A model generated the notes under the pieces. The model worked only from the letters and a program-made list of their open reading frames with translations. It ran no database searches and had not been told where the DNA came from. DNA of 64,000 bases from Loktanella sp. (GTDB taxonomy: Bacteria > Pseudomonadota > Alphaproteobacteria > Rhodobacterales > Rhodobacteraceae): positions 1 to 64,000 of the forward strand of contig JAFPBO010000004.1 in assembly GCA_017390475.1 (NCBI GenBank), read 5' to 3'. Of the stretch, positions 43,949-53,316 are shown one piece after another; the first letter of the stretch is position 1; the number at the start of each line of letters is the position of its first letter. A program made the translations under genes and the position numbers.

Positions 43949-44004
43949 GCTTCTTTTTTCTGCAAATACTCCCCCGCCGGAGGCGTCCAGCCCCTGCGGC
44001 GGGG
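43949..44004 (-). terminator. pepF 3' hairpin with post-gene repeat (AGTATTT type)
   Basis: CCCCGCCG/CGGCGGGG stem (43972-43979 with 43997-44004), read on the minus strand, then GAGTATTTGCAGAAAAAAG. The minus-strand core GCCTCCGGCGGGGGAGTATTT matches the copy after the alpha/beta hydrolase at about 48.55 kb. Confidence 0.5.
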
Positions 44005-44014
44005 ATCACCTTGG

Positions 44015-45880
44015 CTAGTCTTCCATGGCTTCCAATTCGTCGATCATGCTTTCGATCAGTGCCAGACCCTTGTCCCAGAAGGCGGGGTCTGATGCGTCCA
44101 GCCCGAAAGGTGCCAGCAATTCCTTGTGATGCTTGGACCCGCCCGCGCGGAGCATGGCAAAGTATTTCTCGCGGAAATCGGGATCGCCTTCCTCGAACAC
44201 CGCGTAAAGCGCGTTCACCAACCCGTCACCGAATGCATAGGCATAGACGTAGAACGGCGAATGCACGAAATGCGGAATATAAGCCCAGAACGTCTCGTAC
44301 CCATCGGCAAAGTCAAACACTGGGCCAAGGCTTTCGGCCTGCACCGACATCCATAGCGCGTTGATATCGTCAGGGGTCAGTTCACCATCCAGACGCGCGG
44401 CATGCAACTTGCATTCAAAATCGTAAAACGCGATCTGGCGCACGACGGTGTTGATCATATCCTCGACCTTGCCGGCCAGCAGGACCTTGCGGTCTGCCTT
44501 GGTCTTGGCATTGTCCAGCAACTGCCGGAAGGTCAGCATTTCGCCAAAGACCGACGCGGTTTCCGCCAGTGTCAGCGGGGTCGATGACAAAAGCTCGCCC
44601 TGTTCGGCGGCCAGCACCTGATGCACGCCGTGCCCCAATTCATGCGCCAGCGTCATCACGTCGCGCGGTTTGCCCAGATAATTCAGCATCACATAAGGAT
44701 GCACGGTGGTGACGGTCGGATGCGCAAAGGCGCCGGGGGCTTTGCCCGGTTTGGCACCTGCATCGATCCAGCCCTTGTCAAAGAACGGCTGCGCCAGTTC
44801 CGCCATTTTCGGATCAAACCCGGCATAGGCAGTCATCACCGTTTCGCGGGCTTCATCCCAGCCGACGATGCGGGGCTGGTCCATCGGCAAAGGCGCGTTG
44901 CGGTCCCAGACCTGCATCCTGTCCAGGCCCAGCCATTTCGCTTTCAGCGCGTAATAGCGGTGCGACAGGCGGGGATAGGCCGCAACTACGGCATTGCGCA
45001 AAGCCTCGACCACTTCGGGTTCGACATGGTTGGCAAGGTGGCGCGCGGCTTGCGGGCTGGGCATCTTGCGCCAGCGATCCTCGATCTCTTTTTCCTTGGT
45101 CAGTGTGTTGTGGATGCGCGCGAAGGTCTTGATCGTGTCGCGGAACACATCGGCCAAAGCATGGGTCGCCGCCTCGCGCTTGGCGCGGTCGGCGTCGGTC
45201 AGCAGGTTCAACGTTTCTTCCAGACCCAGATCGTCGCCATCCACATTGAATTGCAACCCGGCCATGGTTTCATCAAACAGCCGGTTCCATGCGGCGGCAC
45301 CGACGGTGGATTGATCATGCAGGAATTGTTCCAGCTCATCGGACAATTGATGCGGCTTCATCGCGCGCATCCGGTCAAAGACGGGTTTGTAGCGCGCCAG
45401 ATCATCATTCGCCGCCAGAAGCTCTGCCAGATGATCGTCATCCAGCCGGTTGAATTCCAGCCCGTAGAACACCAGCGGGGTGGTGAAGCGCGTGATCTTG
45501 TCCTGGCAATCGGCCATGAATTTGGCACGGCCGCTATCTGTGGTGATCTGATAATAGCGCAGGCCCGCATAGGACATGATCCGTCCGGCTGTCACATCGA
45601 TCGCTTCATAGCGTTGGACAGCGCGCAGCAGGCCTGCGGCATCAAGATCGGCCAGCTTGCCTGCGTAATCGGCGGCAAAAGCGGCGCATTCCTTGTCGAG
45701 CCAGTCCAGATCGCGCGTGATCTCTGTGCTTTCAGGGCTGGGATAAAGATCGGTCAGGTCCCATTCGGGCAGATCGCCAAAGGCGTTTTTTCCGGCTGTA
45801 TTGGCGTCATAGACGGGGTTTTGCATGTTGCGGCTTTCATTGCTGTTTGATGTCTTACCTAAGGTGTCGCGCTGCGTCAT
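44015..45880 (-). CDS. pepF: M3 family oligoendopeptidase F
   Basis: Zinc metallopeptidase of 621 aa that cleaves oligopeptides in the cytoplasm. The active-site HELGHGVHQ lies near residue 406 with the third zinc ligand (Glu) downstream in LAETASVFGEML. The N-terminal helical domain of PepF is present (KPHQLSDELEQFLHDQSTVG). Start ATG 45880 has AGGG upstream; ATG 45826 (MQNPVYDAN) is an alternative. Follows the ligase gene on the same strand. Confidence 0.93.
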   Translation of the reverse strand: MTQRDTLGKTSNSNESRNMQNPVYDANTAGKNAFGDLPEWDLTDLYPSPESTEITRDLDWLDKECAAFAADYAGKLADLDAAGLLRAVQRYEAIDVTAGRIMSYAGLRYYQITTDSGRAKFMADCQDKITRFTTPLVFYGLEFNRLDDDHLAELLAANDDLARYKPVFDRMRAMKPHQLSDELEQFLHDQSTVGAAAWNRLFDETMAGLQFNVDGDDLGLEETLNLLTDADRAKREAATHALADVFRDTIKTFARIHNTLTKEKEIEDRWRKMPSPQAARHLANHVEPEVVEALRNAVVAAYPRLSHRYYALKAKWLGLDRMQVWDRNAPLPMDQPRIVGWDEARETVMTAYAGFDPKMAELAQPFFDKGWIDAGAKPGKAPGAFAHPTVTTVHPYVMLNYLGKPRDVMTLAHELGHGVHQVLAAEQGELLSSTPLTLAETASVFGEMLTFRQLLDNAKTKADRKVLLAGKVEDMINTVVRQIAFYDFECKLHAARLDGELTPDDINALWMSVQAESLGPVFDFADGYETFWAYIPHFVHSPFYVYAYAFGDGLVNALYAVFEEGDPDFREKYFAMLRAGGSKHHKELLAPFGLDASDPAFWDKGLALIESMIDELEAMED

Positions 45881-45889
45881 GAAACCCTG

Positions 45890-47479
45890 TCAGCCGTAAA
45901 GCCGCAGCATTTCCTGCAGATCGGCCAGCGTGTTGGCCTCGGCCACCGGTTTGTCCTGCCGCCAGCGCAGCATCCGGGGAAAGCGTAAAGCGACCCCGGA
46001 TTTATGACGTGGACTTTCGTTGATGCCTTCAAAGGCGATCTCGAACACATGCAGTGGCGGGACTTGCCGGACGGGTCCGAATTTTTGCAGCGTGTTCTTG
46101 CGCACCCAGGCGGTGATTTGGCGGAATTCGGCATCGGTCAGGCCGGAATAGGCTTTGGTAAAGGGCACCAGCGCGTCGCCATCGCGCACGGCAAAAGTGT
46201 AATCGGTGAACAGGTTGGCGCGCCGTCCACTGCCTGCCTGCGCATAGATCATCACCGCGTCGATGGTCAGCGGGTCAACCTTCCATTTCCACCAATCGCC
46301 TTTCTTGCGCCCGGCCAGATAGGGGCTGTCGTGGCGTTTGAGCATCAAGCCTTCGGCACCCAGATCGCGGGATTTCGCCCGCTCTGCCGCCAGTTCGGCC
46401 CATGTGGTGAAGGTCACCTGCGGTGACAACCGCAGGGGCGCGCGGGTTGAAACCCGCGCAACGATATCCGCCAGCCGCCCGCGTCGTTCGGCAAAGGGCA
46501 GGGACCTGATGTCATGCCCGTCCTGTTCCAGCAGGTCATAGGCCATCAGGATGACGGGAGCTTCTGCCAGCAATTTGCGCGGCACGGTTTTGCGCCCGAT
46601 CCGTTTTTGCAAAGCGGCAAAGGGCAGGGGGGCTTCATCTGCGAAGGCCAGCACCTCGCCATCGATCACTGTGCCATCCGGGAGCGCGTCGCAAAGCTGG
46701 GCGAGTTCGGGAAAGCGGTCGGTCATCAGGTCTTCGCCCCGCGACCACAGGTAATGGCTGCCGCCGCGCAATATGAACTGGCCACGGATACCGTCCCATT
46801 TACGTTCCGCAGACCAATCTGCAGGCGGGCCGAGACTGTCGAGACCCTCTAACCCATAGGCAAGATAGAACGGATAGGGCCGTGACTGGTCTGCGGTCGG
46901 GTCCTCTGCCTGGATCAGGCTGTGCCATGTCACGCTGTCGGGCGTCCAGTTGCCCATCAGTTTATGGGTCAGTTCCGGTTCCGGCTGTCCCGTCGCCAGC
47001 GCAAGTGCGCGGGTCATGAGTTTCGCACTGATCCCGATGCGAAAGCCGCCGGTCAGCAGTTTGGTAAACAGAAAGCGTTCGGCATGCGGCAGGCTGTCCC
47101 ATGCGGCGATGATGCCTGCCTTGCGCGCCGCCTCATCCTGCAGGCCCAGTTCGCGCAGGCGCATGATCCAATATGTCAGGCTTTCATCGCTGATCTGGCC
47201 CGGTGCGGGCAGCACCAGCGCGATGGTTTCGGCCAGATCACCGACGATGCTGTAGCTTTCCTCGAACAACCAATCCGGCAGGCCCGCGACCTCTGCCGCC
47301 CAAAGGCGTAATTTGCTGGCGGTGATCACGCGTTTCGGCCTGCGCCCGGTGAACAGGGCGGCGGTCCAGAGCTTGTCCTGATCCGGCGCGTTGCGGAAAT
47401 AATCCGCCATGGCGGCAACTTTAACGCTGGTTTTCGTGCTTTCATCGAGTTGCGCGAAGAGCGCGGCAAAGGCTTTCAT
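45890..47479 (-). CDS. ATP-dependent DNA ligase (cisplatin-resistance type)
   Basis: 529 aa ligase with the adenylation motif AERKWDGIRGQF (catalytic Lys in KWDGIR), motif III VIDGEVLAF and the C-terminal OB motif VEVR-like AVMIYAQAGSG. This family is known from alphaproteobacteria as a DNA-damage-associated ligase. Its start overlaps the partner exonuclease by ATGA, so the two are translationally coupled. Confidence 0.92.
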   Translation of the reverse strand: MKAFAALFAQLDESTKTSVKVAAMADYFRNAPDQDKLWTAALFTGRRPKRVITASKLRLWAAEVAGLPDWLFEESYSIVGDLAETIALVLPAPGQISDESLTYWIMRLRELGLQDEAARKAGIIAAWDSLPHAERFLFTKLLTGGFRIGISAKLMTRALALATGQPEPELTHKLMGNWTPDSVTWHSLIQAEDPTADQSRPYPFYLAYGLEGLDSLGPPADWSAERKWDGIRGQFILRGGSHYLWSRGEDLMTDRFPELAQLCDALPDGTVIDGEVLAFADEAPLPFAALQKRIGRKTVPRKLLAEAPVILMAYDLLEQDGHDIRSLPFAERRGRLADIVARVSTRAPLRLSPQVTFTTWAELAAERAKSRDLGAEGLMLKRHDSPYLAGRKKGDWWKWKVDPLTIDAVMIYAQAGSGRRANLFTDYTFAVRDGDALVPFTKAYSGLTDAEFRQITAWVRKNTLQKFGPVRQVPPLHVFEIAFEGINESPRHKSGVALRFPRMLRWRQDKPVAEANTLADLQEMLRLYG

Positions 47480-48486
47480 GCCGCATCCTCGCTGCTGTCG
47501 AAATCTTCGCCCTGATAATCGGTGCTGACCACATGGGCGTCATAGCCCTGATCGGCCAGCCAGCGCTGAAAGGCAGATGTATAGCCATGGGTGACGAATA
47601 TCTTCTCTGCCCCGGTTGCCTTGATCGCCGCATTCAGCCCGGCCCAATCGGCGTGGTCCGAGACGATGAACCCGCGATCTGCCGCCCGCCGGCGCCGCAC
47701 GCCGCGCAAAGCCATCCAACCGCTGGCAAAGGCGGTCGAGGATGGGCCGAAACGTTTCGCCCAAGTGGTGCCAAGGGCGGAAGGCGTCGCCAGCACCAGC
47801 GCTCCGGGGTGGGTTTTGCCGGTGACGGTGGCATCGACGCGGATCGTGGCGGGCAGGGCGATACCCTGTGCGCGCAGCACCTCATTGGTGTTTTCCACCG
47901 CGCCATGCGTCAGGATCGGGCCGATAGCGGGATCAACAAGCCGCAACAGCCGTTGCGCCTTGCCCAGGGCATAGGCCCCCAGAATAGCGGTTTTGCCAGA
48001 GGTGGCACAATCAGCCCACCAGCGGTTGATCTGGTCGCGCAGGATATCCTGCGGCGTCCAGTTGAAAATCGGCAGGCCAAAGGTGCATTCGCTGATGAAA
48101 GCATGGCAAGGGACGGGGTCAAACGGTTCCGACAGCCCGTCGTCGACGGTTTTGTAGTCGCCCGAGACGACCCAGACCTGACCTTTGACCGCGATGCGGA
48201 TCTGCGCCGAACCCGGCACATGGCCAGCGGGGTGGAAGGAAACCACCGCATCCCCGATCTGCTGCTGCGCACCATAAGCGATTGTTTCAACGGCGATATC
48301 GCCCAATCGGTGCCGCATGACCGCCGCAGTGCCGGGGGTGGACAGATAGCTGTCCATGCCCCAGCGCGCGTGATCGCTATGCGCATGGGTGATCAGCGCA
48401 CGCGGCACCGGCCGCCACGGGTCAATGTAAAAATCGCCTGCGGGGCAATAGATCCCGCGGTCAGTGAAGGTCAGGACGTCGGCCAT
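47476..48486 (-). CDS. Ligase-associated DNA exonuclease (metallo-beta-lactamase/beta-CASP)
   Basis: 336 aa. Metal-binding HAHSDHARWG (HxHxDH) and other MBL ligands PAGHVPGSAQI and the beta-CASP ending IFVTHGYTSAFQRWL fit the exonuclease that pairs with the ATP-dependent ligase in DNA repair. ATG 48486 (MADVLTFTDRG) is chosen; TTG 48489 is adjacent. It precedes the ligase and overlaps it by four bases. The helicase (Lhr-like) and phosphoesterase members often seen with this pair are absent here. Confidence 0.9.
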   Translation of the reverse strand: MADVLTFTDRGIYCPAGDFYIDPWRPVPRALITHAHSDHARWGMDSYLSTPGTAAVMRHRLGDIAVETIAYGAQQQIGDAVVSFHPAGHVPGSAQIRIAVKGQVWVVSGDYKTVDDGLSEPFDPVPCHAFISECTFGLPIFNWTPQDILRDQINRWWADCATSGKTAILGAYALGKAQRLLRLVDPAIGPILTHGAVENTNEVLRAQGIALPATIRVDATVTGKTHPGALVLATPSALGTTWAKRFGPSSTAFASGWMALRGVRRRRAADRGFIVSDHADWAGLNAAIKATGAEKIFVTHGYTSAFQRWLADQGYDAHVVSTDYQGEDFDSSEDAA

Positions 48487-48526
48487 CAATTAAAGATAGG
48501 GGCTGAAACCTGTGTGCCAATAGGAA

Positions 48527-48550
48527 GCCTCTGCGGTGGACCGCAGAGGC
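48527..48550 (-). terminator. Hairpin downstream of the alpha/beta hydrolase gene
   Basis: Perfect 11-bp stem GCCTCTGCGGT/ACCGCAGAGGC with a two-base loop. The post-gene repeat GCCTCCGGCGGGAGTATTT follows directly at 48551-48584. Confidence 0.6.
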
Positions 48551-48584
48551 GCCTCCGGCGGGAGTATTTTTGGAAAAAAGAAGA
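48551..48584 (+). repeat. Post-gene repeat element (AGTATTT type)
   Basis: GCCTCCGGCGGGAGTATTT then TTGGAAAAAAGAAG. Close to the minus-strand copy at about 43.95 kb and to the copy after the fds-like gene. Confidence 0.6.
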
Positions 48585-48598
48585 CAGGGTGTGCCGGG

Positions 48599-49537
48599 TC
48601 AGCGATGCGCGTCGAAATGGGCCAGTGTCTTGGCGATGACCATGTCGCGCATCTCTGGGGCGTCCATCAGCATTTCGTGCCGGCCTGCCTTGATCTCGTG
48701 CAGCACGCCGCCGGACCATTGCGCCATGCGGCTGCGGATTGCGTGGGAATCGACGATGGTTTCCTTGCCGCCCAGAAAAGTGATGCAGGGCGTTTTGGGC
48801 GAAGGCAACTGCGCCAGATCGCGCATTTCCTGCAAGGATTGGCGCAGCCAGCGCAGGGATGGCCCGCCGACGCCCAGTTCTGGGTGGGCGGTGATCTGCT
48901 GGCGCAAGGCGGCATAGATTTCGGCATCATTGGTCAACGCATTGCCTGCAAAAGGCTGGTGCAGAAGATAACTGGCGGGTAACTGTCCCGGCACGATCCG
49001 TTCGTCGAATTTCAGCGACTGGCTCAGGCCCGACAGCCCCCAGGCAAAGGCATGCACGGCGCGGGACATGCCGATACCCCACATGGGTGCCGAGAACATG
49101 ACCGCGTTGACGTCAAGCCCTGTCACCAGCGACCGCAGGCCGATACAGCCGCCCATGGAATGGCCGATCATGAACCAAGGTTTCGGCAGGCCGATGGCTG
49201 TGGCATGATCTGTCACCGCCTGCACATCATGCTGGTAATCGGCAAAGCTGCCGACATGGCCAAGGGCCGCATCGTTGATCAGCCTGTCGGCCAGCCCTTG
49301 CCCGCGCCAATCCACCGCCAATGTGGCATAGCCTGCCGTAGTCAGCGCGCGCGCGGTCATTCCGTATTTTTCGATATATTCGGTACGACCGGGAAAGATC
49401 AGCACCGTGCCTTTGGCCTTGTCCACCGGCCAGTGACCGACGCGGATGCGCCGGTTGTCGCTGGTGGTCAGCCAATGTGCCGCCCCGTTTGCCGGACCAT
49501 CTGCGATGTCGTCATAAAGCGGGGCGGCTTGTGTCAT
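48599..49537 (-). CDS. Alpha/beta hydrolase (monoacylglycerol lipase/lysophospholipase type)
   Basis: 312 aa serine hydrolase. Nucleophile elbow GHSMGGCIGLR, oxyanion strand GTVLIFPGRTEYIEKYG, and a catalytic His late in the sequence (GRHEMLMDAPEMRDMV). This is the PldB/Hydrolase_4 group acting on lysophospholipids or monoacylglycerols. Its start overlaps the SCP2 stop by one base, suggesting cotranscription with a lipid-binding protein. Confidence 0.88.
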   Translation of the reverse strand: MTQAAPLYDDIADGPANGAAHWLTTSDNRRIRVGHWPVDKAKGTVLIFPGRTEYIEKYGMTARALTTAGYATLAVDWRGQGLADRLINDAALGHVGSFADYQHDVQAVTDHATAIGLPKPWFMIGHSMGGCIGLRSLVTGLDVNAVMFSAPMWGIGMSRAVHAFAWGLSGLSQSLKFDERIVPGQLPASYLLHQPFAGNALTNDAEIYAALRQQITAHPELGVGGPSLRWLRQSLQEMRDLAQLPSPKTPCITFLGGKETIVDSHAIRSRMAQWSGGVLHEIKAGRHEMLMDAPEMRDMVIAKTLAHFDAHR

Positions 49538-49827
49538 CAGGACAGGACGCCTGACAGTTTCATCGCCAGACCCATATCACCATCCACGGCCAGTTTGCCG
49601 GTCATGAAAGCGGTGGTTGGGTTCTGTTCGCCGTCAAGGATCGCCTTGAACACATCGGCGGTGGCGGTCAGGGTGACATCGGCATCATCATCGCTGGCGC
49701 GTGCGCCGCTTTGGTCAATGATGATCGCGCCTTCGTCTTCGATGACGAATTTGGCGGTCCCGTCAAAACCGGCCCCGCCCATCTTGGCGTTCAACTGTGT
49801 GACGGCTTCATTCACTACGTCGCTCAT
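49537..49827 (-). CDS. SCP2 sterol-carrier domain protein
   Basis: 96 aa single-domain SCP2 protein binding lipids or acyl-CoA. Signature elements KFVIEDEGAIIID, VTLTATADVFKAILDGEQN and FMTGKLAVDGDMGLAMKL are all present. Translationally coupled to the downstream alpha/beta hydrolase, consistent with a lipid-handling pair. It starts about 55 bases from the divergent TPR gene. Confidence 0.92.
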   Translation of the reverse strand: MSDVVNEAVTQLNAKMGGAGFDGTAKFVIEDEGAIIIDQSGARASDDDADVTLTATADVFKAILDGEQNPTTAFMTGKLAVDGDMGLAMKLSGVLS

Positions 49828-49883
49828 GATTTTCTTCCTTTCGTGATAATCTGCGGCTGCCAGCCTCTGGTGTCCGCCGCGTG

Positions 49884-50462
49884 ATGCGCTACATTACAGA
49901 TATGATGGTTGAACACTTTCGCTTCAAATGTATCGTTACGGCACTTGTGCTGGGCTTTTCGTTTACCACGCCTGTTGTCGCACAAACCGAAAGGCTCGAC
50001 CAGCTTTTCGCGGAATTGTTACAGGCTGATGAAAACGACAGCTATCGTATCGAACGGCAGATCATTTCCGAATGGGGCAAAAGCGGATCACCTGCGATCG
50101 ATCTGCTGATGCGCCGCGGGCAGGATGCGCTTGAAGATGGCGTGCCGGAGGCGGCACTCGATCATTTTTCGGCATTGGTCGATCATGCCCCCGATTTCGC
50201 GGAAGGCTATTTCCAGCGCGCGACGGCCTATTACCTGCTGGATGAATTTGGCCCCGCGATGGCTGATCTGGCAGAAGTGCTGGCGCGCAATCCGCGCCAT
50301 TTTGAAGCGATGCGCGGTCTGGCCATCATGATGGAAGAGACGGACCGCCCGGCGCAGGCGCTTGATCTTTACCGGATGATGCTCGACATTATGCCACAAT
50401 CGATGCAGGCCCGCGAAGATGCTGACCGTCTGCAACAACAATTAGAGGGGCAGGCGATCTGA
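49884..50462 (+). CDS. Periplasmic tetratricopeptide-repeat protein
   Basis: About 192 aa. A hydrophobic signal sequence (FKCIVTALVLGFSFTTPVVAQ) is followed by TPR-like helices: ALDHFSALVDHAPDFAEGYFQRA, AMADLAEVLARNPRHFEAMRG and ALDLYRMMLDIMPQ. Starts at ATG 49884 or the later ATGs 49902/49905; no Shine-Dalgarno decides. It lies between SCP2 and the SUV3-like helicase. Function unknown, likely a scaffold in the envelope. Confidence 0.75.
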   Translation: MRYITDMMVEHFRFKCIVTALVLGFSFTTPVVAQTERLDQLFAELLQADENDSYRIERQIISEWGKSGSPAIDLLMRRGQDALEDGVPEAALDHFSALVDHAPDFAEGYFQRATAYYLLDEFGPAMADLAEVLARNPRHFEAMRGLAIMMEETDRPAQALDLYRMMLDIMPQSMQAREDADRLQQQLEGQAI

Positions 50463-50487
50463 CCGCCTGCCCCTGACGGGGACGAAG

Positions 50488-53316
50488 ATGCAAGGTTCCC
50501 GGATCACGGCCGTTCTTGGGCCGACCAATACCGGCAAGACCCATTACGCGATCCAGCGGATGCTGTCATTCCGCACCGGCGTGATCGGCCTGCCGTTGCG
50601 CCTGCTGGCGCGCGAGGTCTATGATCGCATCGTCGCGATCAAGGGGCCATCCGTGGTGGCTTTGGTCACGGGCGAGGAACGGATCGTGCCACCGCGCGCC
50701 GCCTATTGGGTCTGCACGGTCGAGGCGATGCCTGATGGCATGGGTTGCGACTTTCTGGCGGTGGATGAAATCCAGCTTTGCGGCGATCCTGAGCGGGGGC
50801 ATGTTTTCACCGACCGGTTGCTGCATGCGCGCGGGCTGCATGAAACCCTGTTTCTTGGTGCCGACACGATGCGCGGTGCGATTGCAGCCTTGGTGCCGGA
50901 TGCGCAATTCATGCGTCGGGACCGAATGTCAGAACTGACCTATACCGGATCGAAAAAGATTAGCCGTATGCCGGCACGTTCGGCCATCGTCGGGTTTTCG
51001 GTGGATAATGTCTATGCCATCGCCGAATTGCTGCGCCGGACCAAGGGCGGCGCGGCCGTGGTGATGGGCGCGCTATCGCCCCGCACCCGCAATGCGCAGG
51101 TGGAAATGTATCAGAATGGCGACGTCGATTTTCTGGTCGCCACCGATGCCATCGGGATGGGGCTGAATTTGGATATCGGCCATGTCGCCTTTTCCTCGCT
51201 AACGAAATTCGACGGGCGGCGGATGCGACATCTGGCACCCGAGGAATTGGCCCAGATCGCAGGCCGCGCCGGGCGGCATATCGAAAACGGCACCTTTGGC
51301 GTGACGGGCGAGGCCCCGCCTTTGGATGATGCCGTGGCCGAGGCGATCTGCAACCACCAGTTCCGCCCCGTGTCCAAACTGCAATGGCGCAACAGCCGGT
51401 TGCAATTCGGGTCCATCAAGCGGCTGATCAGCACGCTGGAAGACCGCACCGACAACCCCTGGCTGACGCGGGTGCGCGAAAGCGACGATCTGGCAGCGCT
51501 GAAAGCGCTGTCACTGGATGCAGAGGTTGCGGCGCGTGCGACGGACGGGCCATCGGTCAAATTGCTCTGGGATGTCTGCCGAATCCCTGATTTTCGCGGT
51601 GTCTCGCCTGCCGAACACGCCGCACTTCTGACGCAGATTTACAACGATCTGCATCAACTTGGGCATGTCTCGGCCAATTGGTTCGCGCTTCAGGTGCGGC
51701 GGATTGACCGCACCGACGGGGACATTGATACTTTGTCCAAGCGGCTCGCCTTTATCCGCACCTGGACCTATGTGGCCCAGCGCAAAGGCTGGCTGGTTGA
51801 CGATTTGCATTGGCGTGATGAAACCCGCGCTGTAGAAGACCGTTTATCAGATGCGCTGCACGGCGCATTGACGCAAAGATTTGTGGACCGGCGGACCAGC
51901 ATCCTGCTTCGCCGGCTCAAACAAAAGGAGAGCCTGTTGGCCGAGGTGAATGAAAAAGGTGAAGTGACCGTCGAGGGCGAATTCGTCGGTCGTCTGGAAG
52001 GGTTCCGTTTCCGGATGGACAAAGCGGGCAGCCCGGACGAGGCGAAAACCCTGCGGCAGGCATCGCAGCAGGCGATTGCGCCGCATCTGCATCTGCGCGC
52101 TGACCGATTCTATAACGCGCCCGATACCGAGATCGATTTCACCGAACAGGGTGGGCTGATGTGGGGCGATCAGGCCGTCGGCAAATTGGTGGCCGGGTCT
52201 GACCCGCTGAAACCCGGTGTGGCCGTCTTTGTCGATGAAGAGGCCGGACCGGATGTCATCGCCAAGGTGCAGCGCCGTTTGCAGCATTTCATCGACCGCA
52301 AGATCGCGGCTGGCTTTGAAGGGCTGCTCGCGCTGCGCAATGACGAAACGCTGACTGGGGCGGCCAAAGGCTTTGCCTTCCGCATGGCGGAAAATTTCGG
52401 CATCATCCCGCGCGGCGATGTCGCAGATGAGGTCAAGGCGCTGGATCAGGAAGCGCGTTCCGGCCTGCGCAAACATGGCGTGCGCTTTGGCCAGTTCACG
52501 ATTTTCCAGCCTTTGCTGCTGAAACCCGCGCCCACGCGGCTGCGTCTGGTGCTGTGGTCACTGGCGAAAAACCTGTCGGAATTCCCCGAAAGCCCGCCCC
52601 CCGGTCTGGTCACTTTGCCAGCCGCGAAAGACGCTGTGCCGGGCTATTACGCGATGTCGGGCTACCGCGCTGCGGGCGAAAGGGCGATCCGTATCGATAT
52701 GCTGGAACGTCTGGCCGATATGCTGCGCGACAAGGACAGTCGCGCCGGTTTCGAGGCGAATGCCGATATGCTGTCGATCACCGGCATGACGCTGGATCAA
52801 TTTGCCGATCTGATGACGGGGCTGGGCTACAAGGCCGAGAAGGCCGAACGGGTAAAGGTGAAAGCCCCTCGCGCTGATGCCGCGGGTAAGCCGCCTGTGG
52901 CGGTGCCGGTGCAGGACCCTGACACTGCACCAGAGCCGCCGGTGGAAGTGCCGAATGACACGCCACCCGCTGACAGCCCTGCCGATGTGCCGGTCGAACT
53001 GCCCGACGATGCACCGCAGGACGTGCCGGTCGATGAACCCGCCGACAAGCCCGATGCGCCGCAGGAAATCCCGGTTGAAGCGCCCGAGATGGAGGCGTTT
53101 TATACCTTCACCTGGGGCGGTCGCGCTGTGCGCCCTGCGCGTCCCGCAGGTGGTGATCGCCCACGCGGCAATCCCAAGCCGAAGGGGAAAGGCAAGGGCA
53201 AGCCGCCCGCGCAGGCCAACAAGCCGGAAAGCTTTCAGGCAAAGCCGAAGCGGGACAAGCCGATTGATCCGGATAACCCGTTCGCTGCGGCTTTGGCGGG
53301 GTTCAAAAAGGCTTGA
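50488..53316 (+). CDS. SUV3-like ATP-dependent RNA/DNA helicase
   Basis: 942 aa superfamily 2 helicase of the mitochondrial SUV3 type, common in alphaproteobacteria. Motif I GPTNTGKTHYA, motif II VDEIQLCGD, motif III GADTMRG, motif VI QIAGRAGRH. The last 130 residues are a Pro/Val/Asp-rich repeat segment (VPVELPDDAP, VDEPADKPD) and a basic Lys-rich tail (PKGKGKGKPP). Followed by an S4 protein with an overlapping start. A role in RNA turnover is inferred from the family. Confidence 0.9.
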   Translation: MQGSRITAVLGPTNTGKTHYAIQRMLSFRTGVIGLPLRLLAREVYDRIVAIKGPSVVALVTGEERIVPPRAAYWVCTVEAMPDGMGCDFLAVDEIQLCGDPERGHVFTDRLLHARGLHETLFLGADTMRGAIAALVPDAQFMRRDRMSELTYTGSKKISRMPARSAIVGFSVDNVYAIAELLRRTKGGAAVVMGALSPRTRNAQVEMYQNGDVDFLVATDAIGMGLNLDIGHVAFSSLTKFDGRRMRHLAPEELAQIAGRAGRHIENGTFGVTGEAPPLDDAVAEAICNHQFRPVSKLQWRNSRLQFGSIKRLISTLEDRTDNPWLTRVRESDDLAALKALSLDAEVAARATDGPSVKLLWDVCRIPDFRGVSPAEHAALLTQIYNDLHQLGHVSANWFALQVRRIDRTDGDIDTLSKRLAFIRTWTYVAQRKGWLVDDLHWRDETRAVEDRLSDALHGALTQRFVDRRTSILLRRLKQKESLLAEVNEKGEVTVEGEFVGRLEGFRFRMDKAGSPDEAKTLRQASQQAIAPHLHLRADRFYNAPDTEIDFTEQGGLMWGDQAVGKLVAGSDPLKPGVAVFVDEEAGPDVIAKVQRRLQHFIDRKIAAGFEGLLALRNDETLTGAAKGFAFRMAENFGIIPRGDVADEVKALDQEARSGLRKHGVRFGQFTIFQPLLLKPAPTRLRLVLWSLAKNLSEFPESPPPGLVTLPAAKDAVPGYYAMSGYRAAGERAIRIDMLERLADMLRDKDSRAGFEANADMLSITGMTLDQFADLMTGLGYKAEKAERVKVKAPRADAAGKPPVAVPVQDPDTAPEPPVEVPNDTPPADSPADVPVELPDDAPQDVPVDEPADKPDAPQEIPVEAPEMEAFYTFTWGGRAVRPARPAGGDRPRGNPKPKGKGKGKPPAQANKPESFQAKPKRDKPIDPDNPFAAALAGFKKA

